Shown piece after piece: positions 22,673-32,738 of a stretch of 64,000 nucleotides of DNA. The stretch is from assembly GCF_902806685.2 (NCBI RefSeq), contig NC_048555.1:8246001-8310000 (forward strand), given 5' to 3'. The position numbers and the translations under genes are program-made. The stretch's first letter is position 1. Every line of letters starts with the position of its first letter. This stretch comes from Maniola hyperantus. Its lineage: Eukaryota > Arthropoda > Insecta > Lepidoptera > Nymphalidae. The notes under the pieces are model-generated. The model was not told where the DNA came from, made no database searches, and saw only the letters and a list, made by a program, of their open reading frames with translations.

Positions 22673-23550
22673 ACTGGCACACCAAATTCCCCCGGTGTTA
22701 TTATTAACAGTGCAAACAAACCGAGGCGCCTGCAATTAAAACGATCGATTACTCATCGAATCTCATCCGATGTTGAGATGATACTGAAGTGAGTAGAAAG
22801 CAATTAGAACGCGAAGGCTCTCGGGGCGTACGATGTTTTGTTGATAATTCAATAATCTGAGCTCCTAGCGGATCTCTTTTCACTACGCCTCTGGTTCCCC
22901 TCGTTCCCCTATTCACCTCCCGCCCCCCTTCTTTCCCCTCGGTATGGTTCCGATAACATTCTTACGTAATCAGTTATCTTGTTTTTTCGTTTCCCACACA
23001 ATATTTAAGGACTTCCTAAGTACTTTGCGAGAAGTTATTTAAGTCCCAAATATTGCTCCGATACAAATAAAGTTAAATTGGCAAAGTTGTTTACGGGAAA
23101 TATGGATACAGGTGACATCTATTACGATTTTGTAAAAATGTTACTCACTTTTTTATCGGAATAAATTAGTTTGGTGAGATCGTTTGAAACTTTCATGATA
23201 CTTTGGGAAACTTTTGGTCTTTTGCGTTTACGGGTGTATGAACATCAATGTATTTCCAAGGATTTTATTTTTGCTCGTTTATACCTACCAAAGTAGGCTA
23301 TGTCGGACTACTAAAAATGTATTCCTTTCTTTTATTTTAATCTTAAGTCTGAGCGAAGTCAAAATACGCTCTATAGATTTCAGCCTTAGGTTTTATTGCA
23401 GTTTTTATTACATGTTTATTAACCGGGATCGATGGCTTAGCGTGTTATCCGAGGCACAAAGGAAACGAAAAGGCCAAATTCGCACCATCAAAATCAGTCA
23501 CCCATCGATTTATTGATTTAGGTCAACGTTGCTTAAAACAATCATTTAGA
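22673..23550. other. Unique stretch
   Basis: Positions 22800-22960 are C-rich and repeat-free (CACCTCCCGCCCCCCTTC). The 100-codon frame at 23214-23516 has no recognisable domain. No gene is supported. Confidence 0.35.
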
Positions 23551-23725
23551 GCCTCAATAGCTCAACCGGTAAAGGAGTGGACTGAAAACCGAATGGTCGA
23601 CGACGGTTCAAACCCCGCCCGTTGCACTATTGTCGTACCTACTCCTAGCACAAGCTTCATGCTTAGTTGGAGAGGAAATGGGAATATTAGTCATTGAACA
23701 TGGCTAATGTTCTAAAAAAAAAAAA
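23551..23725 (+). mobile_element. SINE S1, best copy
   Basis: Reference S1 copy. Box A TAGCTCAACCGG at 23558-23569 and box B GGTTCAAACCC at 23605-23615 are close to tRNA consensus, which shows a tRNA-derived pol III promoter. The tRNA-unrelated body follows (CCTAGCACAAGCTTCATGC), with an A-run at 23714-23725. Three other copies or fragments lie at 1, 439 and 22134. The element has no protein product. Confidence 0.9.
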
Positions 23726-24261
23726 TCGTAATCAATTATTGATATGCTAGTCCCTCAAGTTTACTCACAGTAAAAGTATGGAGAAGAATGGATCCGCTCC
23801 GCAAATAACGCGGTCGATTTGTTAGGTCTGTATTTAAGTGAAAAATATCGTTGTTGTTAGATAGCAGCATTGCAGGGACGGCCTTCGCTGCAGGGTAGGG
23901 GATGCTCCGAGTATGTGGGGAAATGAAACAATTAATTAAATTAGTAGTAAAATGTATGCTCACGCCGCGGGCGCGCCTGTATCGGCCACGCGGCTTTTAT
24001 TAAAACAATATATCTTTAAAATTGTTCGCCACTTAGTGCGGCTGTTTGTTTCACTTTATATTATAATAAAGTTAATGGCTGTGTTGGTGTTTCAGGCTTC
24101 ATTGTTATTGTAAGGTCATAATATTCTACTATTTTACCTAGGTCATGCTACATTTTTCGTGCGAATTTTTGTAATCATAGGTGGTTCTCGAATATGGAAT
24201 TTCTGGGTATTTCATTATTAGCCAAAAGAGAGAAGTGATAGCTTGGAGGTGAAGAAGTCCT
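23726..24261. other. Unique stretch
   Basis: A GC-rich patch near 23960-23995 (ACGCCGCGGGCGCGCC) stands out. No gene is supported. Confidence 0.35.
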
Positions 24262-24333
24262 CCTCCTATCCGGGAGTTTGGGCACGCACTTCTAACTTTT
24301 CGGAATTATGCGCGATTTAAGTAATTATAATAT
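24262..24333 (+). mobile_element. SINE S2, 5' half, split by insertions
   Basis: Contains TTGGGCACGCACTTCTAACT and TTTTCGGAATTATGCGCG-like sequence as in 32790-32830, then breaks at TAATTATAATA. The element continues at 24800, on the other side of two Helitron-like insertions. Confidence 0.75.
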
Positions 24334-24335
24334 AC

Positions 24336-24556
24336 CTAGTAGCTTATGCTCGCGACTTCGTCCGCTGGACTACACAAATTTCAAACCACTGTTTCACACC
24401 CTTAGGGGTTGAATTTTCAAAAATCCTTTCTTAGCGGATGCCTACGTCATAATAGCTATCTGCATGCCAAATTTCAGCCCGATCCGTCCAGTAGTTTGAG
24501 CTGTGCGTTGATAGATCAGTCAGTCAGTCAGTCCCCTTTTCATTTTATCTATTTAG
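24336..24556 (-). mobile_element. Helitron-like HelA inside SINE
   Basis: CTAG at 24336-24339, the GCGACTTCGTCCGC hairpin terminus, the AGCGGATGCCTACGTCAT body block, a CAGT microsatellite (about 24518-24532) and the T-rich 5' end. Confidence 0.8.
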
Positions 24557-24557
24557 A

Positions 24558-24799
24558 CTAGATGATGCCCGCGACATCGTCTGCGTGGATGTAGGTTTTT
24601 AAAAATCCTGTGGCAAGTCTTTGATTTTCCGGGATAAAAAGTAGCCTATGTCCTACTCCGAGTTGCAAGCTATCGCTGTACCAATTTTCGCCAAAATCGG
24701 TCTTACGGATAGGCTGTGAAAAGCTAGCAGACAGACAGACAGACAGACAGACGGATAGACAGACAGACACACTTTCGCATTTATAATATTAGTATTAGT
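24558..24799 (-). mobile_element. Helitron-like HelB, complete, abutting HelA
   Basis: Starts CTAGATGATGCCCGCGAC directly after the HelA 5' end. It has the body AAATCTTTGATTTTCCG type, a GACA microsatellite (about 24729-24778 with interruptions) and a 5' terminus CGCATTTATAATATTAG. The two elements are in the same orientation, head to tail. Confidence 0.85.
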
Positions 24800-24848
24800 A
24801 TGCATCATTTGCTCTAACGGTGAAGGAAAACATCGTGAGAAATCCTGC
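24800..24848 (+). mobile_element. SINE S2, continuation after insertions
   Basis: TCATTTGCTCTAACGGTGAA, then GGAAAACATCGTGAG, joins on to the S2 segment ending at 24333 when compared with 32825-32885. The 3' end is lost. Confidence 0.7.
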
Positions 24849-24869
24849 ATTGTAAAGTTTTCATCTCCG

Positions 24870-25067
24870 AGGGTACTCCGGCTCGGAGCGAAACGTGTGT
24901 CAAGTGTGGTGTTGTGTGGTGGTGGTGCGTGTTGCTTGCTTGGTGGTTGGCTTTTCCTGCATGTTTGACAGTGGAAGGGAGGGCGGTGTGTATCGCATGC
25001 TGCATGTTGCACCATAAAGATTGGTCTGTTTTAGTGCATTATAGCAAATTAAGCTTGTGGTTCCTTG
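24870..25067 (-). mobile_element. M3 fold-back, half copy
   Basis: Corresponds to the complement of the left arm and interior of the 395-bp M3 element at 12450. It shares GCGAAACGTG, GTGGTGGTGGTGCGT, CCTGCATGTTTG and GCATGCTGCATGTTGCACCA, and ends GGTTCCTTG where M3 ends GGTTCATTG. Frames of 63 and 120 codons on the minus strand are by-products. Confidence 0.8.
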
Positions 25068-25096
25068 TATAACATGGAACCACAAGCTTAATTTGC
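25044..25096. repeat. Perfect 21-bp stem hairpin (M3 ends abutting)
   Basis: GCAAATTAAGCTTGTGGTTC-type arm at 25044-25064 and its exact complement at 25076-25096, with an 11-base loop. Each arm is an M3 terminus, so two M3 ends face each other across about five bases (TATAA). Confidence 0.9.
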
Positions 25097-25118
25097 AAAG
25101 CAACGCCTGTTTATATTT

Positions 25119-25168
25119 AACAAAACTCTGTTATTATATTATATAGAATATAATAACAGAGTTTTGTT
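25119..25168. repeat. Perfect 22-bp stem hairpin
   Basis: Arms 25119-25140 and 25147-25168 are exact complements (AACAAAACTCTGTTATTATA and so on) with a 6-base loop. It is directly downstream of the preceding hairpin and unrelated to it in sequence. Confidence 0.95.
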
Positions 25169-25833
25169 TCAAATAGACTTTATTGACGTCATGTCCTATT
25201 GATAATAAATGATGGCATTAATGGAAAATAAAAAAGATACTAGTAAAAAAATGTTCTTACTCAATATGAGCAGCTAAACAATTCCGAAACAGTTTTGCAG
25301 CTAATCTACTTCAATTCGCGACCGCGCCCGCCATTTATCATACGTCACCATTTTCATTCATTACGGCCGGCTTACTTCGCGCCAATCTATTTTAAACTCT
25401 ATTCCACGTACACCACAAGACACAAATTATTGTGGCTAAATTAGCATACCAATTACCCGCACTAAACTAATTTACACCCTATACATTTGGTATAAAACAT
25501 ATATTGCCTTAATAAATTTACAGCGTCACTATTCTAATGTGTTAATAGCTCTACCTTTGTAGTTTTTTTGTCCGACTCATTAGTCGATTGGTCTTGTTGA
25601 ATTAATTAGTGAACCGTGGATTTTATATACCTACTTTAGAACTGACTTTAAAAAGACAAAGGTGTTACGTGATTCATTTCTTAATTTGAGTAGGTACTCC
25701 TTTTCCGCTTCCTCTCTTATTTTTGATTTTCCGGGATAAGAAATAGCCTATGTCCCCTCCAGGTCCTTTTATAATAATAACTTTTAGAGTTTAGTATAAT
25801 AAGGTAAACAAATACAGAAAACATACATATGAC
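25169..25833. other. Unique stretch with CRE-like palindrome
   Basis: TGACGTCA at 25184-25191 is a perfect CREB/ATF-type palindrome, but one 8-mer can occur by chance. The segment 25315-25400 is GC-richer and repeat-free. No gene. Confidence 0.35.
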
Positions 25834-25962
25834 ATATTATTATGAATGCGAAAAAGTGTTTGTTTGTTGGTTTGTCCTTCAGTCACGCCGCATCGGAGCA
25901 ACTGATCAACACGATTTTTGCATGGATATAGTTTTGCACGGAAAAAGTCGCGGGCATCACCT
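25834..25962 (+). mobile_element. Helitron-like HelB, internally deleted
   Basis: The 5' end (ATTATTATGAATGCGAAAAA, TTTGTTTGTTGG, TCCTTCAGTCACG) is joined directly to the 3' module AAAAGTCGCGGGCATCACC. The CTAG terminus is mutated to CACC. Confidence 0.75.
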
Positions 25963-27334
25963 TTATAAACAACGATACATCCAAAAGAAAGAGTCTTTCT
26001 AAAAACCGCATCGACTAGCGACATGACGTAGACGCTACGCCGTAGAGGGACAGCTTACCGCGATTTACCGTAGTGTTTTTAGCGTAGCCCCGATGGAGAG
26101 ACCGATCCGATACTCGTTCGGCAAATTAAAAGCAGTCCATGCGTACGGGCGCATTGTGGAGGAGGCCCGCGTTTTATTGTTACCGATTTGTCTGCACGGG
26201 AAAATACAAATGGCGTGGAGCAGGGTTAAGCTCTTTGTTAATCGAACGCGCCGATGTTAACGATAACGCTGCGGTCTCCGGAGCCCGGAGTCTGGGCACA
26301 TCTCGTTGAGTGGATCGTAACGACTGCCCTGAGATTTTATCACATTCCCATCTGATCGTAAGGAAACGCTGTACTCGTAAACTATTTGCTGTAAATCATT
26401 TGTTAAAAGCGGGGTAACGTTTAACCGAAGAAGATTTTTTAGTTTAAAGGGCCAATGTTAATATATTTTATGAGGAAAATATTGGGTAAAGGAAGGACAA
26501 TACCTTGGGCACTCTAAAATTAAAACTAGAATGCATTTGTTTTAGATCATGTATTGCCTGATTATGGCCAAGGTTCAAGCGCTAAAACATATGCAATAAG
26601 AATATGAACAGTTTTGTTGACTTTCAATTGAATTGATCATTTGATCATATGATCAATATTATGAAGTGAAATTTTTGAAGGATATCATACATCGTACATC
26701 GACAAAGCGTTGCAAAAGCTGCACAAACTATATAAGAGAGTTATAGAAAACAAGGTCCGCAATTTGAAAAAACAACGCTGCATGCTCGCGGACCACTTCA
26801 GTGGTTCGCGCACCCACGCGCAACGGATCCCGCTTTTTGCTCGGCAACCCAAATATACATAAATTGTCGTCAAAATATCGAGTATAGCTATACATAGTAG
26901 GTACCTACACGAGCTTTACAAAGGCCGTGACGTTTGCGACTCGACATGTTTTTAATAAAAGGCAGATTACGGAATCGCCTCGTCGCGCTACATTATACGA
27001 GGTGCAAAAGAATGTCATATAAGGCGTAGCGCGCTCGGATACATTTTACACCTCGCTTCACGCTTACCCTAAATCTGTTGTCATTTCGGCGCGATCCCGT
27101 GGAAATAGGGACAAGGATCCCCGGATAGTCGCGAGATATTTGAAGCTATTTCTCACACGAGTTCTTTCCGGGGGGGGACGGGGGATGACATCCTAGCAAC
27201 AGCGGAACGGCGACTTCGTCGTTTTAATATTTTAGCGCGCTGAAAGTGAAGCCGTGTTATCTTGTCATGTATGTTACTGTAATTTGTTGAGTCAGTAACA
27301 GATGTAGGTACGTTGTTTCATAGAATCTGATATA
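25963..27334. other. Long unique, GC-richer stretch
   Basis: Apart from AT-rich portions at 26380-26700, this contains two repeat-free GC-richer islands (26030-26380 and 26930-27245). The second includes a run of eight Gs near 27170. These are the largest unique GC islands in the window and the best place to look for an undetected exon or conserved element. No reading frame carries a recognisable domain. Confidence 0.35.
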
Positions 27335-27480
27335 AAATAAATATCATGTTTGTCTGTCTGTCTGTTTATTAGTACTGCGTATTCACACGTCATTCATCCA
27401 ATTGAGCTAAAACTTGTACTTGCCTACAGTTGGGTATTAGGCAGGAGTTTGCTGACACGACAAACTAGAAACATAACCAT
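27335..27480 (+). mobile_element. HelB-like 5' fragment with (TGTC)n
   Basis: ATCATGTTTGTCTGTCTGTC and the following CATCCAATTGAGCTAAAA resemble the microsatellite end and adjacent body of HelB-type or R4-type repeats. The 3' terminus is missing. Confidence 0.4.
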
Positions 27481-27624
27481 TAGGCATCTTTAAAAAGAAA
27501 CCAAATTTTGCTGCTGTTTGGCAGTTCCTTTAGCCTAAAATAGAACGCGCTGTATGCGTGTAGGTTTTATAATACAAAAACACTTGTTAAACTGCATCGT
27601 GTGATGTTCGAAGCGACAGCGCAT

Positions 27625-27895
27625 GCTTTTTGCAGTGTAGCCTTCGCCTCCGCTGTCCGTCCGTCCGCCCGCCGTCTGTCTGTCATTGAGCTGTATCTGG
27701 TGAACCGTAATAGGTAGAGTTGAAATTTTCACACAATGTGTATTTCTATTACCACTATAACAACAAATAATAAAAAAGTTCAAAATGCCTCCTATGAAAA
27801 TTTAAGATTATTAAAAAGTATTAATTATGACAGGATGGTACGGAACACTTCGTGTACGACTCTCACTTGATCTATTTTTAAACTACTAGAAACTC
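27625..27895 (+). mobile_element. R5 repeat (R4 relative)
   Basis: Microsatellite-like GTCCGTCCGTCCGCC and GTCTGTCTGTC lead into a long AT-rich interior and a GGTACGGAACACTTCGTG block, which corresponds to the R4/R5 3' module (TACGGAACCCT...GACTCGCACTTGG). A minus-strand relative is at 38686-38946. Confidence 0.6.
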
Positions 27896-30004
27896 CAGTG
27901 CAAAGGGTTCCGTAGCGTCTCAATGCCGTCTCACTTCTGTTTAATTTAGCTGTGTTGCCTACAGAAGTTTAAATGGCGTCGATATTAAGTCATGTGAAAA
28001 TTAATATTTAAAATCCAAACAAAACGTCGTAAAGTCTCCGCGAACGTGCGATACACACGGAGCAATTACCGTAAACTCAAACAGTTTAACCTCGACATTC
28101 ACTAATGAAAATTTCCACACAAGTCCAATGTAAAGAATAAGGATGCGTTCACACGGTACTTGATTGCGCCAGCGCGGTAGCGCTCTCTGAAATAATTGAA
28201 GATACGAACGAAGTTGCCTAGAGCAGCACCTACACACTTTCGCATTTATAATATGGGCAGTGATATTTGTTTTTAGGGGCTTAGTCAAGCTGATTACGTC
28301 ACCCCCGTATCAAGTCTTGTAAATACATCTTATTTAAGTATTGTACCAAATACTTTAAAATTGTAATACCATACAAAAACAAACAAAATACTTTGGCATA
28401 TTTTGAATTTAAAAAAAAATGCAGTTTTATAATCCGTCACACTCACAAATTTATCACAATGTTACAGGCGTGAATGAGACGCGCGAAAAAGAAAATCGTG
28501 CCCGCGCTTTTGCAAGTCAGTAGCTATCGTGCTTTGACGACCCGTGAGAAGCGAACTTAATGAAAATTGCCACAAGTCCAAGTAGGGGTGCGCCTTATCG
28601 CTTATCAACGGCTTATTGCTTTGTCCATCAGTAATTAATACGGAGTTTCGATGTATATATGGATACGTATACTCGTATGTTAATATGTATACAGACAACC
28701 TTGCCTTAACTAAGTCGTTTAATTGGACTTTACTAAACTTTTCCGTTTTGTATTTTCATTACTTGCATTTTTTACACCTGTTGCTAAATGAGCTAACTAA
28801 AAGATATTTAATAAAGTATAATTATTTAAAAAATGCACCGAATATAGGTTTTCTTTTTTAATCCTTATAAAGAGAAATCTCCTCCTTTTTGGAAGTCAGT
28901 TAAAAAAGACAGTTTTCTTCTAGAAGTAAAAAAACTAAAATATTAACATACAATATAACATAATTTTAATTAGATGAAACGACTAAATAATAAATTATTA
29001 CTTTTAAAAATAGTTACTACGAAAATTCATATTTACAAAAACATACTCCGCCTAAGTAGGTAATCATTCATGTGCATGTGCCCAAGACGCTTAGCCGTTG
29101 GGTTAAGTAAGCCCCAGTTCTTGGGCTTGGCCTTTTGGATAGTGCCCAGTAAGTGAGACGCTTCAAAATATTTTTAAAGGTACAGGAACAAGAACATACA
29201 TATATTAAAAACAATGTTTTTTAAATTAATTACTTAAATCCTTATAAAGATATTTTTATAACAAAAACTTTTAGCGGTCTATGGAATATATAGAAAATAT
29301 TTTAATACTTCAAAAACTTTACCGCTTTTCTATAATAAAACAGCCGCTTTGTAATACAAATTGTGAGGTATAATAATATATCATCATTCATCGCCTCGAA
29401 AGTGAAAAGGGGAGAAGTGAGTGACAATTTAGCTTCCTCCAGAACAAAATGCCCCAAAATAAGGACACTTTTCCACACGCAAATAGCCTACTTTACATTA
29501 CTTAATTTAAAACTGAACGGCGCACACAAAAAGGTTTTATTAAGGTTTTATTAAAGCTGCATTATCGCTGAATCTTTATGAATAAAGAACCCAATTACCT
29601 TCATTAGATCCGATGGTACAATAAGTAAATTTAAATGAAGCCGCAAACAAATGCATGGGGTAAAAGCTTGGTAAAAGGGTGTTGGAAACAATTTATACCG
29701 CGTTCCCTACCGGTCGCCTGTATCGGTGTCGTTTGCATCTGAAATCTTTAGAGACAGGACTATATTAGAGAGGGGAATCGGCTGGATCTTAATTTATCGA
29801 AGTTTTTATGGTTTAATTAACGGAATTCACTTAGGCGAGGGGCGGAGCGACGACGCTCGTCCGTCTACCGGCGTCGCGTGGTTGCTGTTTTATGTTAGGT
29901 ATAAAGTCGAAGCCAGTTCATTTGTATAGAATCCTTATAAAATGAAAAATACCACCATTGAGTCAATTGAATAAAAACTATTTGTTACTTGATTATTTGA
30001 TGCC
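27896..30004. other. Mostly unique stretch
   Basis: Contains a HelB terminal fragment near 28225-28262 (CACTTTCGCATTTATAATAT), an R6 fragment near 28880-28905 and an R8-like stretch at 28500-28600. The region 29580-29900 is repeat-free with homeodomain-type motifs (TTTATGG at 29805-29811 directly followed by TTAATTAA at 29813-29820) and GC-rich sequence after 29830, so it is a candidate regulatory element. No gene. Confidence 0.35.
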
Positions 30005-30297
30005 CTATTCATCTGCGTGGATTTCGGTTTTTTAATCCGGTGGAAAATCTTTGATTTTCCGACATTAACAGAGACGTCGTCGTTCGTAACGTACGTTCGT
30101 CTCCAGTATGCAAGCTATGTCTCTACCAAATAGATGATGACCGTGACTATTCGTCCACTTGGATTTAGTTTTTGTAAGAAACCTATGTCCTCTCCTGGGA
30201 TGCAAGCTAAATCTGCACCAAATTTTGTCAAAACCACAGATGGGCCCGCCGTGATTCTCGCAGATAGACACACTATCGCATTTATAATATTAGTAGA
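30005..30297 (-). mobile_element. Helitron-like HelB, expanded copy
   Basis: Begins with the decayed 3' module (CATCTGCGTGGATTTCGG), then repeats a similar module at about 30148-30180 (ATTCGTCCACTTGGATTTAG). It ends with the HelB 5' terminus ATCGCATTTATAATATTAG. The doubled module suggests two overlapping copies or an internal duplication. Confidence 0.7.
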
Positions 30298-30756
30298 CCT
30301 ACTAATATTGGTAATAATACAATGGTATAAATTGTAAAAGTAGCAACTTTCCCATTGGGCTAAATTACTAAGTTGACTGGGTAATAAGGTTTCTCGAGCC
30401 TTACTTCCGCGTTTTGTATAACTTTATTGGTTGTGTAATAGAGTGAATAAAAAAAAGTAGGCTTAGAAGATAAGAAATTAATATTTTTCCACAGAGTATT
30501 TACTAACATTAAGTGACGAAATATCCCGTCAGCATCCCGCCGGGACATCCGGGACAGGCGTCAAGATAAAGCGGAAAGCCACACCATCGCTTTAGAGTCT
30601 AAAATTGTTCACAGGCTATAAAACTGCACAAAGCCTTTTCAATTAAAACTTTCAATGGCGCCGCTGCTAATTATAGCGTGGACCAGGACGATACCTAAAT
30701 AGTCTGTAGTCTATACGTATAATAAAAGAGGTGACTTGTTTGTTTATAAATTTTTT
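30298..30756. other. Unique stretch
   Basis: I see no gene or repeat. Confidence 0.35.
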
Positions 30757-30893
30757 AGGGTTCCGTACCTCAAAAGAAAAAAAGAACCCTTATACGCTAA
30801 GAAAAGATTTATGAAAATTCAACCCCTAAAGGGATGAAATAGGGGTTTGAAATTTATGTAGTCCATGTGGACGAAGTCGCGAGCATAAGCTAG
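30757..30893 (+). mobile_element. R4 end joined to HelA 3' end
   Basis: TTTAGGGTTCCGTACCTCAA through AGAACCCTTATA (R4 5' hairpin, 30757-30794) is fused to the HelA 3' module ATTCAACCCCTAAAGGG...CTAG (30796-30893). It is a chimera of two repeat families. Confidence 0.7.
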
Positions 30894-31353
30894 TTTCATA
30901 ATAAATACCCATCATTCCTATTTCCTAGTTTGTTTTCTAACAACTTTGTTAGCAGAACCGGCATCAAAACCGAAAGTGTAAACACTCGGCGTGTTATTGT
31001 TGGGTTGTTCTTACTCGAAATTAATTCACCCTTAAAACTCGAAACTGTAAATTGTATTGCCCCAATTATTATAACATTTATTCTTTATGGGGTAAACAGA
31101 TCTCTATTTATTAGGGTTCATTATTCGAATTAATTTGTTTGTGTTATGTTGCGGGGAGGAGATAGACGAAGTGAAGCGGCTGGGAAGGCTGTTTTGATAT
31201 TTAAATGAGGGTAAAGGCTGATTGTGGCGGTTCACCTCTGGGCAGAGGTCCTATTGGGTCACGAGGGCCCCTAGTTTTGCCATTTTCCGAATATTAATGA
31301 ATTCATACCTTTGAATGCATATGAGTGCCTCGAGGATGTGCACATCCGACTAT
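30894..31353. other. Unique stretch
   Basis: A 67-codon frame at 30930-31133 has no recognised domain. I see nothing else. Confidence 0.35.
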
Positions 31354-31583
31354 ATAAAAATATTATAAAGGCGAAAGTTTGTATGTGTGTGTGTGTGTAT
31401 GTTTGTTACTCCTTCACGCAAAAACTAAAAAACTACTTGACGGATTTGGCTGAAATTTGGAATGACGATAGATTATACCCTGGATTAACACATAGGCTAA
31501 TTTTTTTCCCGGAAAATCAAAGAGTTTCCGCGGGATTTTGAAAAACGTAAATCCACGCGGACGAAGTCGCGGGCATCAGTAGT
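31354..31583 (+). mobile_element. Helitron-like HelB with (GT)n start
   Basis: TATAAAAATATTATAAAGGC start, then a TGTGTGTGTGTGT microsatellite (about 31384-31399), body with TTTTTTTCCCGGAAAATC, and the 3' module CCACGCGGACGAAGTCGCGG ending in CATCAGTAG, where the CTAG end has lost its C. Confidence 0.8.
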
Positions 31584-31694
31584 ATTATTATAAACTTAAA
31601 AAAACATCATTCATAAATTAATATGTTGGCTTAATTCATGTTTAATAAAATTTATTTAGTTATAGTTTCAAATTAATCCTACTTGTATTGATGA

Positions 31695-31790
31695 TATGAA
31701 AGGATTTTTAAAAATTCAATCCCTGAAGGGGTAAAATAGGGATTTGAAATTTGTGTAGTCCACACGCATGAATTCGCGGGCATAAGCTAG
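31695..31790 (+). mobile_element. HelA 3' fragment, forward
   Basis: GAAAGGATTTTTAAAAATTC through GGGCATAAGCTAG (CTAG 31787-31790). 5' truncated. Faces the complete inverted copy starting at 31834. Confidence 0.8.
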
Positions 31791-31833
31791 TCTGTCCATA
31801 AAAAATATTAATGTTAAACTATTGTTATTTAAA

Positions 31834-32040
31834 CTAGCTTATGCTCGCGACTTCGTCCGCGTGGTCTACACAAATTTCAAACCCCCTAGTTTACCCCTTT
31901 AGAAGGTGAATTTTGACAATCCTTTATTAGCATGCCAAATTTTATCCCGATCCTTCCAGTAGTTTGAGCTGTGCGTTCATGATCAGTCAGTCAGTCAGTC
32001 AGTCAGGTAGTCAGTTACCTTTTCCTTTTATATATTTAGA
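31834..32040 (-). mobile_element. Helitron-like HelA, complete
   Basis: CTAG at 31834-31837, GCGACTTCGTCCGCGTGG terminus, a CAGT microsatellite (31984-32006) and TTTTATATATTTAGA end. Lies 43 bases from an oppositely oriented HelA 3' end. Confidence 0.85.
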
Positions 32041-32387
32041 TAAATAAACAATTATTTATTTCATCATTTGACTAGATGATTTATGATAGAATGGCAAAAT
32101 ATGTTATCAAAGTTTTAATTATAATTAAGTAATTCAAGTAAAGGTAACACGTACATAAGTTTAAGGGTTCAATAATTAACAGGCTGTTTGGTGGTAACAA
32201 TGGGACCGTAATATTTAATTAAGCCTCGTATTACAGAAGTTGGCAAGTTCGGATTACAGCTAATTACAGGCTCGTCGCCCGTCGCGGCCCTATCGTTGTT
32301 CGGGTGTCTTACAACTTTACAACTTCGATTTTCAAAGTTGAATTCCGGGTTTCCATTCAAATATACACCTTTCCAATTTTTTTACAA
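32041..32387. other. Unique stretch with motif cluster
   Basis: AACAATGG (Sox-type, 32196-32203), TTTAATTAAG (32214-32223), GGATTA (32251-32256) and TAATTA (32261-32266) occur within 70 bases, followed by a GC-rich patch to 32305. Possible regulatory element; the evidence is motif density only. Confidence 0.35.
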
Positions 32388-32475
32388 GTTAGCCCTTCAC
32401 AGCAATCTTTCCTGATAATGCAGTCTTAGATTGTAGCGGGTTAACCTGGAAGGAGTATGGCAGTTTTTATTAACC
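32388..32475 (-). mobile_element. SINE S3, fragment
   Basis: AAGTTAGCCCTTCACAGCAA, then GATAATGCAGTCTTAGATTG and GCGGGTTAACCTGG, matches the end of S3 at 36355-36440. Confidence 0.7.
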
Positions 32476-32546
32476 TCTTTGGTTACTTTTCTAATACTTT
32501 TGTTCAAATAAGTCTAAAAATTGGTTTTTTAAAAACTTAGCTCTTG

Positions 32547-32685
32547 TAGTATGCGACAGGTTGAAATGGGAATCGGGGAGGGAACGCCCCGTACACCCGC
32601 ACTTCCTCTGCTCTAACCCGGTGCAGGCGAATGCGGGTGTGCCCCCGCCTCATACTCCGATTTCCAACTCAACCTGTCACGGACT
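32547..32685. mobile_element. M2 GC-rich fold-back element, copy 2
   Basis: Outer arms TAGTATGCGACAGGTTG and CAACCTGTCACGGACT with inner CCCCGTACACCCGC and GCGGGTGTGCCCCCGC. Slightly shorter and more diverged than copy 1. Confidence 0.8.
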
Positions 32686-32738
32686 TTACATACCTATCTA
32701 CTATTTATTATTACTATTTAATATAATAATTATAAAAA

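Noticed and set aside
24510..24790. CRISPR-like array suggested by short direct repeats
   Set aside because: These are CAGT and GACA microsatellites inside Helitron-like elements. There are no repeat-spacer units and the DNA is eukaryotic.
24653..25015. 120-codon minus-strand frame with Cys/Leu/Ser repeats
   Set aside because: It joins an M3 half copy, a SINE fragment and the GACA microsatellite of a HelB element. The repeats are microsatellite translation.
27160..27190. Assembly gap or error at the run of eight Gs
   Set aside because: The flanks read normally. A homopolymer length error is possible but cannot be shown from one sequence.
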